Positions 38,635 to 52,300 of a DNA stretch of 64,000 nucleotides are shown in pieces. The DNA is from Paramacrobiotus metropolitanus (lineage: Eukaryota > Tardigrada > Eutardigrada > Parachela > Macrobiotidae), in contig NW_026570250.1 of assembly GCF_019649055.1 (NCBI RefSeq), positions 496,001-560,000 of the forward strand. The letters run 5' to 3'. The number at the start of each line of letters is the position of its first letter. The first letter of the stretch is position 1. The notes below the pieces were generated by a model. That model had not been told where the DNA came from, ran no database searches, and saw only the letters and a list, made by a program, of their open reading frames with translations. Made by a program: the position numbers and the translations under genes.

Positions 38635-39283
38635 TCTTCCGATTTCCGAAATAATGTCACAATAATGCTTCCAGAACGTTCGGAACACAATTGACGATCA
38701 ATACACAGAGGCAAGCAGCAAGCTGACTATAAACTTGACATCCTTGATCCTGGCGCCTCTAAATCGGATCTGATGGGACTCCAGAGATACGCATTATTCA
38801 TGGAGTACGACGCATGGTCCTGCATGGATGCGAAAATCAATGCTTTCGACCGCGTTTACGGTTTGCTGGTTTTCAATAACTAATGTGATCAATTACACAT
38901 CCCCAAGCTGGTAGATCACTCCCTGTGGCCTACCGCCGTGCTTGTCATTTAAAATCGACCTCTAAAACATGCAAAAATTTACTGTAATACAAGTGTAATA
39001 AGTAATAGTAAGTTTAATCATTTTACCACGGTAGCTAAATTCCTAACAATAAAGTAGTAACTTCTGACTTGTCGTTATAAAACAGTGAAAAGCATTTTAG
39101 TGGTGGGATAATTTACTTTATTATGAGTGCAATAGTTACTTACTTATAACAAAAACCTTCCCGAATTGATAAGTGCAAGTGTAGTGTGTAGACGTAATAT
39201 TTGGATGATTGCTTGTGAGCTCCGGAAGTTATGATAATTTCCATGGCGTTGCATAATTCCATATTTGCCTGCCTGTCTATATT
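38635..39283. other. upstream region of IFT57
   Basis: 650 bp with no clear gene. I looked for an RFX X-box and found only a weak half-match around TTTCCATGGCG near 39240. Confidence 0.4.
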
Positions 39284-39523
39284 TCAAAATCTAGACGCCT
39301 TTGGGGCGGAGCCTGTTCGCAATCTCGCTTTTTGATTCGCTAAAAAGCGCAAAACGTCACTCAAGATTTCAGCAATCGCTGCCATTTGAATTCGACTGTC
39401 CTGACCAGCAAATTGTGGGTTAGAATTGATAGAAGAAAGAAAATTTTCTTTTTCCCGACCATTCGCCATCTTTGCATTACGAACCTGCGACCTTATGTGA
39501 ATATTGCCAACTTTAAATTTCAA
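39284..39523 (-). CDS. possible small helical protein divergent from RTRAF
   Basis: 79-codon ORF with ATG at 39523 and an alternative ATG at 39469 that gives a 61-residue protein starting MANGREKEN. It contains an amphipathic helix-like stretch and a basic end (K-A-R-L-R). I do not recognise it; length and helicity recall small subunits of actin- or membrane-trafficking complexes, but nothing specific. The first ATG is only 31 bp from the RTRAF start on the other strand. Could be a chance ORF. Confidence 0.3.
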   Translation of the reverse strand: MKFKVGNIHIRSQVRNAKMANGREKENFLSSINSNPQFAGQDSRIQMAAIAEILSDVLRFLANQKARLRTGSAPKASRF

Positions 39524-39554
39524 AAACGTTCCCTAACAGGCTTCCCGTTTTAAA

Positions 39555-41818
39555 ATGATTAACCGCAAGCTGCGCGCACTGGGGTATCCGGAGGCTCCGC
39601 GGTTCAACGCCAACGATGACATGAGTATCCGAAAGATGGTGGTTTGGTTAGAAGATAACGTTTTCTATACGGAATTATCTGCTGATCTCCTGGATGCCCT
39701 TCATAATCTCAATCATCCCGAATGGAATACCGTCTTTGCTACGTACCTGAGCCAGTGTTTATGCCCGTTTAGTATCAGCGAGCGTACCGCATGTGTCGAC
39801 TGGTTGCTGCGCGAAGCCGTCCGAATGGTTGCCGAGGATTCCAAGATCGCGGATCCTCTTCAGAATGCCCCTGACAATAAATCCTTCTCAGGAACGGACG
39901 AAGCATTGCTTACGAAGCTGGCTCAAAGTGGAGTGCTTCCCGACGCAGTTAGCAAGATGGTAGCTGTGCTGCGCCTTCCTGCGCATCCGAATCCTATGGT
40001 GACATTCCAAGCTGTTACGACCTTCCTCGAATCCTGCCAGAATGTGTCACTGAAAGAAAATGTGGACGGGAAAAATCCGGTGTTCAGCTTGGAGAATGTT
40101 ACTCTTGGAATAGAGACTGGAGGTACGTCCTAGGTTCTGCGGCCTATGTTGAAAAAGTTGCCGTTCAGCTAAGGTTCGCAAGACGATCAGCGATAAACGT
40201 TTTTTGTGCGAATGTAAGTCAGTAGTCAGCTCGTCATTTTTAATTTCGGACATAACAGGTTTTCGTCGTTAGCAGTATTAGTCGCCTTTCATTAAAATTG
40301 GTGGTGGTGCCCTGTTACCGTGAGCACTAGGAGCAGTAGAATCGAATAGGTTTCGAGTTAGTTTAGTGTAGGTAGTAGGTACATTGTATGCTAGCGTTCC
40401 ACAGCTTTCAGCCTGTCAGGGTTTGTGCCACTAAAATGTGGCTGCTTAGAAATTTGAGTTATTCTGAATAATTTTGAAAATTTGCTGTTTGCCCTTCGAG
40501 TTTTTGTCGATACGACTTTGGTACCAGCCATTTGTAATTCGCTGCATTGGTCGTAGCTTCATAAGGCTTAAATCCATGTTTTATGAATCAACGGTAGCGT
40601 TCACCTACAGTTCTGTATGTAGGTGTAAAGTTCTTGTTTCGCGTTCCCTTTAATCAGTGTTGTAATATTATTATAAAATAATCATGTTCAAAATGCATTT
40701 TTTATCGCAATTCGTAGTATGACCCGTGTGGGTACGATATAGTATTCTTATTATGCGCTATTTACCAGTCAGTGGCAGTCACCAGTCTCACCACGGAGTA
40801 CATAATGTATGTACAATATGATACATGTGACCATGTCAGACCTTGTTGTTTTGGCGTTTATGGGCCGTGATTTTACGTTCATATTTTTATTGTTATTCCA
40901 GTTGTTGGATATTTATATTGATATGGTTAGAAATTTTAGCGATCGTTATTGTTACGATTACTGAAATTTCTTGACCTTTTTCTCTTTGTACTAGTAATAA
41001 TCAGGTGATCAAATTTGTTGGTCCAGGCTCCTAGGAGTGCACCGGTAATTTTGATGGCGAGAATTTTTCTCAAGGCGGACACGCGAGCGTTTTTAATGTA
41101 TATTTCGGGTTTTTCATTTTCGGTAATCCATATTTCATGTACTTATAATGAGTTTTTAATGCCCTTGCAGCAGGGCTTGCAAAACTAATTTTGAAACGGG
41201 CAGTTTCAGGAATGGACATCGCTAGTGATAAGTAAGCTGTAAGCACAATGCTTATGCATTTACAATAATAAGTACTAACAACTATATTAGTCATAATTCA
41301 TATTAATTATTATTTCCGACTTGCGCCATGGAGCGCCACCTACTATCAGTTAGCTTCTACTACAGTGCCACTGAACTCAGTTTTCCGGAGATAAGCAGCT
41401 GTGAAGTGTGAATTCGTTCACGTTTAGAAGCCTTTATGTAATCTTTCAGTCTAATCAGCAGTATAGCGATCATACGGGTTATACATAGTTTCTGTATAGC
41501 GATCATACGGGTTCATGTGGGTAGCATTTTTTGTTCCCCATTAGCATTAATTAGTCTGCCTTTCGGTTTTAGTATACACGAGGCTTACTAATATGCAACA
41601 TCGACAATCACGCTGATTAGCGTATCTATGATATTAACCAATAACCAGAACTTATTATTTCAGATAAAACACTGAATGCTGCTTGTAAAGTCGCCCGTTT
41701 GCTGCATGTTCGTGAGCTTCGTCGGTTGCAGACGGAAATGGACAAAGTTATGGTGGCCGCACAGGCGATCACGGCCGATCCGAAAACCGATGAGCAGCTT
41801 GGTCGAACAGGATTTTAA
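39555..41818 (+). CDS. RTRAF: RTRAF (hCLE/C14orf166), RNA transcription, translation and transport factor
   Basis: Two exons: 39555-40122 and 41664-41818 (phase 1 junction, GT/AG); 240 residues (human 244). RTRAF is a tRNA-splicing ligase complex subunit, with RTCB and DDX1, that shuttles between nucleus and cytoplasm and binds RNA polymerase II and mRNA cap-related complexes. Family landmarks: R-K-L-x-A-L-x-Y at the start; V-V-W-L-E-D; C-P-F-x-I ... W-L-L-R-E-A-V-R; and in exon 2 A-R-L-L-H-V-R-E-L-R-x-L-Q-T, A-A-Q-A-I-T-A-D-P-K-T-D ending L-G-R-T-G-F. The 1.5-kb intron is long for this locus. It holds a direct repeat TATAGCGATCATACGGGTT (about 41463 and 41496) but no ORF. Confidence 0.92.
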
Positions 41819-42174
41819 TTAATATAAACATCAAATACAGCCAACAAACCAGCAAAAGTTCGGTGAGTCAATTGTTCAACCATAAATTGATTATCGCTAT
41901 ACAACAGCGACAAAGATAGATATTCAAGTATATGTAAAGGCTGGATTTTCCTCCCTTATACTTAAATGACAAATCTCGCACCAAAATCCGTAAAACTGAT
42001 GAAACAGCTCAACAAAAGAAAGAAACAAAACACAATATCACTTCAGGTAGCGAAATGCCGATACCTTCAATAAGAAAACATTCCTAACGGCTAACGAGAG
42101 CCTGCATGACCCAAGCATCAGTGCCATACGTAGATTTAAATGGACAAACGCTGGTGTTGTAAAACAAACATGGC
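41819..42174. other. convergent 3' flank of RTRAF and EPC
   Basis: 356 bp between two stop codons of converging genes; no feature beyond presumed 3' UTRs. Confidence 0.5.
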
Positions 42175-45100
42175 TCAGATTAGTTTGGAGTGCGACGCCG
42201 TAATGCCCAAACCCAGCCCATTCGGCGTCACAATAGGACTACCGGGTGCACTGTGGAACCCGTTGGCACTGATCCCGTTTGAGGGCGCTAACAGAGCTTG
42301 CAAATTAGGCTGATAAGCAGTCACACGGGAAGCCGCTGTTCCACCCAAGGATTGCGCTCGAAGCGACGTGGGGCTGAAGGTCAGCGAAGCGGGATTGGCC
42401 CCGGCTATCGTGCCCGTAGTACCAGAAGCAGGCTGGGGGAGAATTGCGCGTTGTGGGGCTTTGAGGATAGCGGGGGACTGAAGAGAAAGTGGTAGGGGCA
42501 TGGCCACTTCATCCTTGCGAGGACGCTTAACAGCCACAGGTCTCGCGCTCTGGGCGCGCTTGGTTGGTTTTTTCGCGGATTCCCGTGGGTCTACTGCAGG
42601 CACAGAATTTTTTCAGCAAGTGCAATAGTATGAGATGACAATGCTGAGTTGAAGCAAGAAATAGCTTGTCTTCCTTATTGAAAAACGTTTCAAATGGGAA
42701 GATTAAATTTGAACTGACCGACAGCCTTTTACTAGTTCTTGGTTACACTAATTTACCGTTCCGCTTTGCGGCATGCATTTCAGTAATAAAGTACACCAGA
42801 TTCTGAATATTTTTTTTCTTAGGTAATAGCCTCAGCGCTTTCATTTCAAGTATACTCGCGCTCTTGTTATGAGCTGTTGTTATTTTGGATTATATAATTA
42901 TATAAAGCTCTATATTTTCGAATACCGTAATCGATTCTATTTTAAATTCGAATGCACTTTTTTAAAATTTAAGGTGTATCCAATAATTATAAAATTCTTA
43001 AATCCACGACAACAAAAACATCTGCAACTCAGAACACACAACAAACCATGCTAAAATAGAATAAAAACAGTATTTACAAACAAATTAACAAAGCTGTCTT
43101 TGGCAGATAAGTTACCCTTTCAAAAGCAAGAGCCCGAGCTTACCGGCGCCGAGCAATGCATCCGTTTTCGGAATGCTCTCATTTTTCTTCGCCGGTGCTC
43201 TGCTACGCTTCACTGCCGGGGTTTTAATCACATTGGTGGCGATGGGCGGGGGAAGGGCCGGCGGCATCGACATCACAGCAGTTAGTAAATTATTTTTGTT
43301 TTCCGATGCATCCACAAACCCGTTTGGTTTGGCCTTCTTCCGCGGCGTTTTGGGTGTTTCATTAAGGGCTTTGGTGGCATCGGTTGCGGCCTTAGTGGGA
43401 CGGGCGCGCTTTATTGGGACGGGCACCGGACCCACAGTTATGCCCTCCGCTAGTAGTTTCGCCGCAGTTTTGGGAGTTTTCATAGGAGCTTTACGCTTCT
43501 TAGGGTTATTCTGAGAAGGATCCAGGGAGGAGGACAGGGAATCCACTTCAGATTGTAGAGGCGTGGCCGGGGCTGAGTCTAAAAAGTTGCGGGACGGATC
43601 CAGGGAGCCTTCAGCCAGTGCCTCAGCTGTTGCCATCAGTTCACTTGCTGTTGCCAAATTCTGAATATCCTCCATGTCCAGATCGGGGGTGTCACCTAGT
43701 CGAGAAGTCAAATCCCGAACGGCTGCCGGTGAAAAATAGTTGTGTTCCTGTGAAAGGTCAAATTATGTTAAGAGTTACTGCTCGCGTATGCATGAAGAGA
43801 GAACAGCTTTGTTTTCGTAAACTCGTAATACGTTTACCTGTAGTGGCTGGCAAATGCTACTGCACGCTACATGGTACATATCGTATTCTTCATCGGGCGC
43901 CATAGGTTCCACATCCGCCGGGGCGGGTGTCCAGGTTAAGGCAAACTGATAAATGTCCTCAAGGATGGCATCGGTGAGCGCTTGACGTGCTGGGTCGTCG
44001 GGAAATGTAGAGGTGTCCGTAATGATTTCCGGATCATACTTGTACACTCGGCTGTAAAAATACGTTTAATACTGGGCTTATCTCGACTGTTCGCAGCACA
44101 ACGCACTCTTTGTATTTGTGAAAGACATTCCAATCAGGATTGTCAGACAGATTCGCTATCTCGAAATTGCTATCTGCCTGGATCATATTGAGATCGTAGG
44201 ACTCCAGGTATTGCGGAAGCTTGTAATAAACAAATCTGCGCCTAAAAAGGAAAACAATTTCAACATAGTTCGAGCATAAAGTTTGTTTATGAAATACTTA
44301 CGTTCCACCTAGTCCAATGGTACGGCAACCAAGTACGGTTTTCATCACAGTCGAACCTCCCTTTACTATCACCGGACATTCTTGAAAAAAGAATCCATCA
44401 AGCTGGCGTTCTACATCATTAGACTCAGTCTCCCAATCCATTTTCTCCTAAAACAACACAGTTACTTATGGCAATATTCCGGCATGTATATGCTATCGCA
44501 AGCTAATTTTTAAGCTAAATCAGCAGTTTCCCTTTTTTCTTTTGATTACTGCGCGTGTATTGAACCATAATGCTAACTCAAACGAGAGCAGTGCATTCAC
44601 CTCGACATAGCGGCAGTCTTTACGCGGAACAAACGTAAATTCACCATCCGGGCCCCAGTACTCGGGCGGTTCATCGCCGTTATACTGGGCTTCGGATACG
44701 AGATTCGGATCAACTACTAAAGGCGCTGGGAAGTCCTTCAGGTTTGGATCGTTCTCCACGTCGTAGCGCGGCGAGCGGGCTCGAGCATCATCTCTACCCG
44801 AAGCACGCATGTCGTTCCACGAGTTCGTCTGCAATAGCGTTAAGCCTTATGTAATGCTGCAAAAGTATGAAGTAGAAGCTCTTCCTCACCTCTACACTAT
44901 CACTGTCATAAATCTCTGACATCTCTTCCACACTTTCCCCTGTTTCGTACTCGTCATCTTCTCCCCCATGTGTCCCATCGTCCGCTGTTTCTGAGTCAAT
45001 CAAATTCAGCTGCGTATAGGCCGACAGAATGTGAGCATACTGCTCTCCATAAGCGTCGTCGAAGTAACAGTGGTTAATGTGAAACTCATGCCGTTCCATT

Positions 45101-47364
45101 TCAGTGATACGAATCTTCAGAATTTCACGTTCTTTCATGCGTTTTAAAATTTCCCTGCAATACCAAAAGCACAATGTTATGCAGTATTACGTAATCAGTT
45201 TCCAGTCGCTTCACTGTTGCTCCAGTGACTCACATTAAGCCGTCATTCATGTACTGGGTGTGGGCGATCTTCAGTTTGTACATAATAATGTAATTAAGCT
45301 CATCGCTTTTTCGATTCTGTGAAACAGAAATAATTGTTAATTAAATTAATGATGTTACTCATGCCATAATCAGCAGAAAGCAGTGATTTACTTTTCGTGT
45401 TTGCATTTTTTCAGCCCGTCGCCGAAATGCTACATACGGATCGTGCCCAGAAGCCGCCTCCCGTTTATTATCCGTCTTCACTTTTAACAGGAGCGGATGT
45501 TTCTAAAATTAAAACCGAAATTATTTATAATGAAGGTTTTCTGTAAGTTGTTCTTTCCTACCAATTTCTTTCGACGCGTTATCCAATATTTGGACAACGC
45601 TGTCACAATCTCCGGTCGCTCTTTAATAATTTTCCCGGCATCTGTTTCACTCGGTTCCTAAAGTGTTTTAGAAAATTGAGTTTTATTAAAACTGCGATGA
45701 TTAAATTCAAATAATTTACTCGTATTCCGACGGATTTTTCCAGTCGGTCGATGGCCATTTCAAACCGCTCGGTGGTGATATTCAAGGCGGCATTTTGATC
45801 TAACCAGTCTTTGTCGTCTTCATCGATACAGTAATCAACAACGTCCGGCTCTGGCCCCACTAAAAGAAAATCATTTGTATTACTGCTTCTGATATGAATC
45901 TGAACCGCACATTTGTTTCACCACATACAAAAACCAGCTTTTTAACTTCTTACCACTTAAACCTTGCACCCGATAAAGTTCATTGTTCTTCCTGTAAGCG
46001 GCGGGATACATGCGATCGTAGATATCGGGCTCCACTTCCATGAAGTCGGGCACAGGAATAATGACTGTTTTCGTGTCACCATACTTCTGGGAAGCAGTTA
46101 GTGCCAGTTGCAGATGGTGTTCCTAAGAAATAAAAATTCAAAGATATTAAAATGTATCCTTGTTGAATCGTTCACGTCAAAACAGAGTTTAGAAGACGAT
46201 CCGTGAAATGAGTACTAATAATTACACAGTGATAATTAGGGCTTTTTAGTTTTGTCTAATAATTCTCACTTTAGAAAAACAGAGGAAAGTATTAGTATTC
46301 CGGTTCGGTAGCTTAATCCGACCGGAAATAGCCGGAAGCAGTCAAGTTTATTACGTAACTTTACGGTCTTGACCTACGCCCCGGCCCTACAGTGAATGCG
46401 ACAGCCCTATGGCCATTTAACTTAGCGTATTTGTAAATTGTAGGCACAGCAATTAGCTCAAGAAACAGGTAACTGAAATGTACTACCACTAGAAACCATT
46501 TTTGTTTTTCGAAAATTATCGATTCTATCTTATTTAAGCAATCCCATAATTAAACAAACAAAAAAAACTATCATGGGCAACATGCGGTACAAAAAAATTA
46601 TTTCCAGAATTTAATTTGTAACTTGTTTTCTTGAAGCTCATTTTTTGCGAGGTAGGTACGAGATAGATAAACTGTAAAACTTACTAAATTAATAATAACC
46701 TAACTGTTTGAAGTACCACTTCCGGCACGTACTATGCACAATCAGTGCCGGTGCCGGTGAGGCGGCACAAAAGAGGGATTTTAAATCTTCAGCAGTGGTT
46801 TAAACGGTTGAACTTTGCAGTGTGTCGCTACGTTCGATGCCATTGTCGATTCATTAAACTTCACGTTTTATATTTTCATAAAACTTGTTACTGTAATTGT
46901 TTGTAAACGGACAGCCGAAAGCTACCGTATGGTGTTTTAAAGTTTTGTACGGTATCCGTATGTCGTCAGTCACCAGTGCGTGCCTATAGTTATACTACCG
47001 CTGGTATGCTGTATTCAAATCAAGCAGAAGCGAATCGAAAATAACCTAAACCTGAACACATCAAGCGACAATCAGGAAACTAAATGCGTATTCGTGAACC
47101 TGCGCCAGTGGGCGTAACAGACCAATCACAACGCACTCAACAAGCAGTTGTACAGCAGCGCGAAGACCTCGAAGAACCGTCATAACGAAGAACCAGAAGA
47201 CTACGTACCAGCTCTTCTTCCTTCTCCATTCCAGTGGGCAAACTACTGGCTGTCCTGACAATCCCAGAATTGTCAATTCTATCCGGTAGTTCATCCTTCT
47301 GGGCATCGTAGATCACCATCGGCTTACTGGGATCCAAGTTTCTGGTGCGCATATTTTTGCTCAT
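42175..47364 (-). CDS. EPC1: Enhancer of Polycomb homologue (NuA4/TIP60 complex subunit)
   Basis: Thirteen exons 5'-3': 47364-47209, 46122-45954, 45859-45720, 45657-45562, 45502-45392, 45316-45234, 45154-44890, 44828-44601, 44447-44302, 44241-44107, 44051-43838, 43747-43144, 42593-42175. All are phase-consistent; 921 residues. EPC proteins scaffold the catalytic module of the TIP60/NuA4 histone acetyltransferase in the nucleus. The N-terminal EPcA region is clear: R-x-R-x-L-D-P-S-K-P-M ... P-T-G-M-E-K-E-E-E (exon 1), I-P-V-P-D-F (exon 2), F-E-M-A-I-D-R-L-E-K (exon 3), D-P-Y-V-A-F-R-R-R-x-E-K-M-Q-T-R-K (exon 5) and L-K-R-M-K-E-R-E-I-L-K (exon 7). The C-terminal half is less conserved: acidic, then Lys/Pro/Ala-rich with possible nuclear signals. 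One ancestral gene is likely, equivalent to vertebrate EPC1 and EPC2 and fly E(Pc). Confidence 0.9.
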
Positions 47365-49302
47365 TTTTGGGACAGTTGGATGGCGACGGTTGCCCTAAGA
47401 TGAGAAAAACTGCGGCACGCAGGCCGAGAAAAAGTTTCACGGTTTTCAATTTAGCTCATTTTGAGTAAAAGTTGAGGTGTTTGAAAGAATTACAAAAACA
47501 AAAAATAACAAAACCAAATCATTCATGTTGCTGGAAAAAGGCAGCAATATGATAACAGGCCCTCTGCTGCAAAAATATGAGGTTCTGCTATGCGTAAATG
47601 CCACGTCGCACTGCGATGCTCTGTGTTAGGGCGAGTGCGTTTCATTTCATTTCGTAAATTGGAAAAGACAGCCAGCAAGTTAGCATGGCGCGTTTGCACC
47701 CACATTGCTGCTTGGAAAGATGACGTCAGATTGCCTCGTGAACGATCACATCCTGAAGGCATGGTGCTAAGGCGCTACGGTGTTATTTAATCATGATATC
47801 ATAGAACTCAGCCTTTCGGCGGGCGGAAACAGTAGCCATTTGTGTAGCGAAGTCCGCCATTGACTTATGAGTACTGCAGCAGTACAAACACGTTAACGAG
47901 AGTAATGTAATTTTATATACTTACTTATATTTTGAATTTACTTGCTTTAGCGCTTACTTGCTATACTGTGGTAGTACTTATTACTGTATGAACATGATAG
48001 ATCAGTAGATACGAGAATGGGTTGGAAGCCGGAAGTAGTTAAACGAAATTGAGGAAGGAAGTTGAACGAAATTCCAGTAAATACAAAACAGTACTATTCG
48101 ACCGCCTTTGTTTACAGATGCAGACAAATGATGCAATGTTTGATGCGCTTTGTGGCTCGCTGTCTTCCCATTTTTCATGTTTTAAGAACTTCGCAAAATC
48201 TGTTATCGGAAATTCTTTAATAAAACCAATACTACGAGTCTACGAGCAAGGAAGAAACGTGTAGGTACGTAACGAGTCTCATAATTTTAAATAATCAATT
48301 ACCAGTATTATCAAGCATTGTGTTTACGGATTAAATATGGGATTTTGACCGGATTAAGGCCGACAAGCATGGATTAAGTCAGCGCAGCACTCTAATAAAA
48401 AAATTAATAACCTGTGATTCAGCAGTGCGTATCTCCGTACAGGGGATTGAATTAGACAGTTGGAACTTAATTAACCAACGTACTTACATACTTACTTATG
48501 TAAAAACCGGCGCACAAAAGAAGTGACCACACGGGCATGGACTGGTCAGTGGTCACTGGTGGATAAGCGGGATAGCAAGTGAGAAACTGGAACGACAGTC
48601 AACCACTGACCACTCCCATGTGGACCGGATGTCACCCTTTACACTTCTGGCTCAACAGGCATTGCCGGTAGAGTATTATTCCTTATCTTTTTAGCTTTTA
48701 GATTGGCTGATCGGGAATAATTTGTACCCGATGTTGTTTTTCATGGCAGCTTTGCTGTGGTTTTGTTTATATGATTAAAATTAAAAAATAAAAAAAATTA
48801 TTCCTTATCTGTGCATGCACTATACTGTGTTGCAGGATACATGTATATTTATTTGTATGTTTATTTGTTTTCCGTTGCCAAAAGACTCAGAATGCTGTGG
48901 CTGAAGTGATGCTATATGCACCATGCAGCAAAAACTGCAAATTTTAAATCAGTATTATCAAGAACTACAGAGTACGTTTGGGTAACGCGCTCTATGGCAA
49001 ATTAACCATGACAAAAAAAACTGGCAAACTACAAATTGTGCACCATCACAAACAATACTAAACAATATTGTTAGTATGCAATTAATCTCTGTAAAAAGCT
49101 GCCCATTGCGATCGTCAACCACATAAAAGAAAGCCAACAAAGAGTATATAAGCCACTACCTAACCCGACAAATAAGAACTCAACAATTAACAAACGTACC
49201 GTCAACAAGAAAGAGTTAGTAAAAATAGATTTATCACAATTTGAGCTGATAAAGATGTCATGTTCAAAAAATATCACCGAAATGATTACTGTCTAGCAAT
49301 GT
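47365..49302. other. intergenic region upstream of EPC and downstream of PKNOX
   Basis: 1.9 kb. Short ORFs lack any family likeness. An imperfect inverted repeat (arms about 48527-48553 and 48601-48623) is the only structure noticed. Confidence 0.5.
48527..48623. repeat. imperfect inverted repeat
   Basis: Arms built around CTGGTCAGTGG and CCACTGACCACT, with CCACAYGGG at the outer edge; ~20-22 bp each with a few mismatches and a ~48-bp spacer. Possibly a decayed MITE. Confidence 0.35.
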
Positions 49303-52300
49303 CTACGAAGCTTGCGAGCGACGCTGTTGTAATTCGTGCGAAAACTTGTCGTCATCGCTCTCGTCGTCCCTGGCGTCGTCGTCACTTCCATTGCCCGTGT
49401 CCGTGTCGCGGTATTCCGCACCGGATCCGTTCTCCGAGGTGGCGGACGATGAGTGCGCCTGAGCAGCTGATTCTGACCAAAACGGATCAACAGGGCGTGA
49501 CTGCATGCCCTTTTTAGGCCGATGCCCTACCGGATTCGAAGAGTCCAACATTGGCTGAAGAATGCGCCGTCGGGCATTGATAAACCTATCCAATAAAATT
49601 CATACCGTCAGCAAAACCAATACTGGATAAATCCTATCCTAATCCGGCATTATTAAAGTCATGATAAAAATAATATACATCCGAATACTTATTGCGCGAT
49701 ACAGTTAAACAATACGGATATTTAATCACTCAAGCAAATTTTCGCTTAACAACCGTACAAACACACTAATCACTACGATTAATTAACAATAAGAATCTCC
49801 CTACCAGAATAGTAAATAAGATAGTATTGTGTTGTGAACTTGTGTAGTCAAAATAGTAAATGAACAGCAAGTCGCAGCACACTGCAAAATTACAGATGAT
49901 GTAAATTTTAACTGAATTATCCGAGCGGTATGCGGAGTAAACGATATTTTTTCATGTTATGAATTCATTGGACTTCTGCTACCCATCGACTATAAAAATG
50001 CAATCAGATTATCAGAACTAGAAGCTTCTATCCAGCGACAAATTACTCCACGACAGTGTGACTGATTAATCACTCGTCACATTCGATCTTACCAGTTATT
50101 AACCTGCAGCAGAGACAGCTGCGTTTGCAGTGCCAAAACCCGCTTTTCGTCTTCCGTTGGATAAGGGTGCTGCAAAACATAGTCACTGCGTATTTCTTTG
50201 TCAGCTTCAGTAAAAACAACATCTGCAGCTGCTTTTAACCGTGTACGGAGCGATAATAACGAACTCAGACCAATTATAACCAATTAAACGCTTCTTCCGC
50301 TTAATAGATTGTCGGCTGTACAAAATCTGCCACATTAATGACACTCTTCATTGTATCAGGTCAAATACCCACCACAATATGCTGAAAGAGCCACGTTTTC
50401 ATGATGTTGATTGCATCCTTGGGCAAGACTCCTCGCCGATTCGAACGGCTTCCTTTGGGACTCGATGGGTCATCGGGATCATGATCCATTCTTCCCTCAT
50501 CATAATGCGAGTGACCGCTAACAGGGGACATCGCTGCATTACCGAGATACTGATCTACAAAGAACGCCAACCATGTTGGTAAAAAAAGTTTTGCAACATA
50601 AAATTTAATTACAAAATCAAAATCCAATTTATACTCGTATTTCACTGTCATACAGTTTTACGCCACTGGACATGCTTACCATTACGATATACTGAAGACT
50701 CTGCAGGCACCGGTGGACTCTAGAAAACAGACAAGATGTGGCGACAAAATATTTATATAAAAAACAAACTGAATTTGAACATAAACCTGCAACAAAACTA
50801 ATACCTAGGAATAGTTCTGTATGTAAAACAAACAAAAATGCGCCAATTAATTTAAGTCCAATTAATTTTCAACATCATTCCAACATCATAATGCAACGGT
50901 GCAGGATTTCATGCGCAAGCAAGAAAAAGTACAGTATCGTACAAATTACAATCGGCAATACTAGTACTAGTAATGGAAATTTTAATAATACGAGTACTGG
51001 ACCATACAAAAGCAGCGCTAATTATCAATCAACATTTCATCAAAGAAGACGATACTTATTTGTCAGCAACAAATAAAAATCACTGCGAAAGAATGTTAGA
51101 ATAATTAGTAATACATGCAATTAACATTTGACAAAAAAAACAAGAAGCATCTCCTCGTAACTGTCACTGGCAGGCGTGGACTGTATTTGTATTTGTACAC
51201 AGAATGTATCGTTGTAGATTCTACCTAGCTGTCTGTGACAACTCTACATCCTCCTCAGATAACAAGCAAGGCGGATCGATGAATTAGGAAATGCCAATCA
51301 CAACCCACTAATTATAAAGCATTTTAGCATCTCATACCACGGCCAACAAGAATTACTTGTGTCATAAAATTTTATAGATAGAAATTCGAGTATAAGTATG
51401 AAAATCGTGTAAATTAACTAACCACTGCAAGCAAACCAGCCAATCAGCAACAGTAAATTGTAGTAAAATCTAAGAAGAAACCTAAGAAAATCCACAATAA
51501 ACCAATACATAATGTGCTGCTACTTCGGCTCGTGGATTGACTTGCCGAACAGGAATCGGAAACGCTTTTTGATTAATGGCACCACGCCGAGTAATATCGA
51601 CTTTAACCTCAATTAGAAACCGATTCATCACCATCGCCTAAGTGACTCAAAGCATCCGAGTTCCTTTCACGAAGAAAAAAAATAACAAGCTCATAGAAAG
51701 AGCAAAAATTATCCTAATTAAACCATTACCAAAAGAAGACCGTCGCATTCATTAATGAAATACTGCAATTAACTTTAGCAAGACGCAAGATTTCGGTCGC
51801 CGAATAGCATTGACTTGCCCGCTTACCAAGACGAACTTCATAATGTTTTCGGTCATTCATATCCATCGGGCATAGGCAAGTATAAAAATCAATATAACTA
51901 ATCATAATGGAATTCGTTACTCTACCGAGGAATCCAATTACGACTGCCAATAAACAAAACCTTCAACTGTCAGTGCAAACGGACCTGTAGATGTTCATTA
52001 CCATAAATTTTAATCAAACCAAAAAGTCAGTCTAACAATTTTGCTGCCTTGATTATCAAACTTTATTGCATCCATCTGCTGAAAACGGTCTTGCAAAAAA
52101 ATTTGTAATAACAAAATGACGGGGATACTTCGAAGTAAATAAGCAGAATAATTTTACAGAAGAAGGTAAGTCGCTTACCGTCATGGAATGCGGCACCATT
52201 CCTTGCGGCGGAGTGACCACTTCGTATGGTCGAGGCGCGGAATTCGATGTCACGGGGAAATTGGCACAATGGATACTCTCCACATTCGGAGGAGGAAAAC

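Noticed and set aside
43100-43514. + strand ORFs opposite the largest EPC exon.
   Set aside because: Antisense to a phase-consistent exon of a recognised gene.
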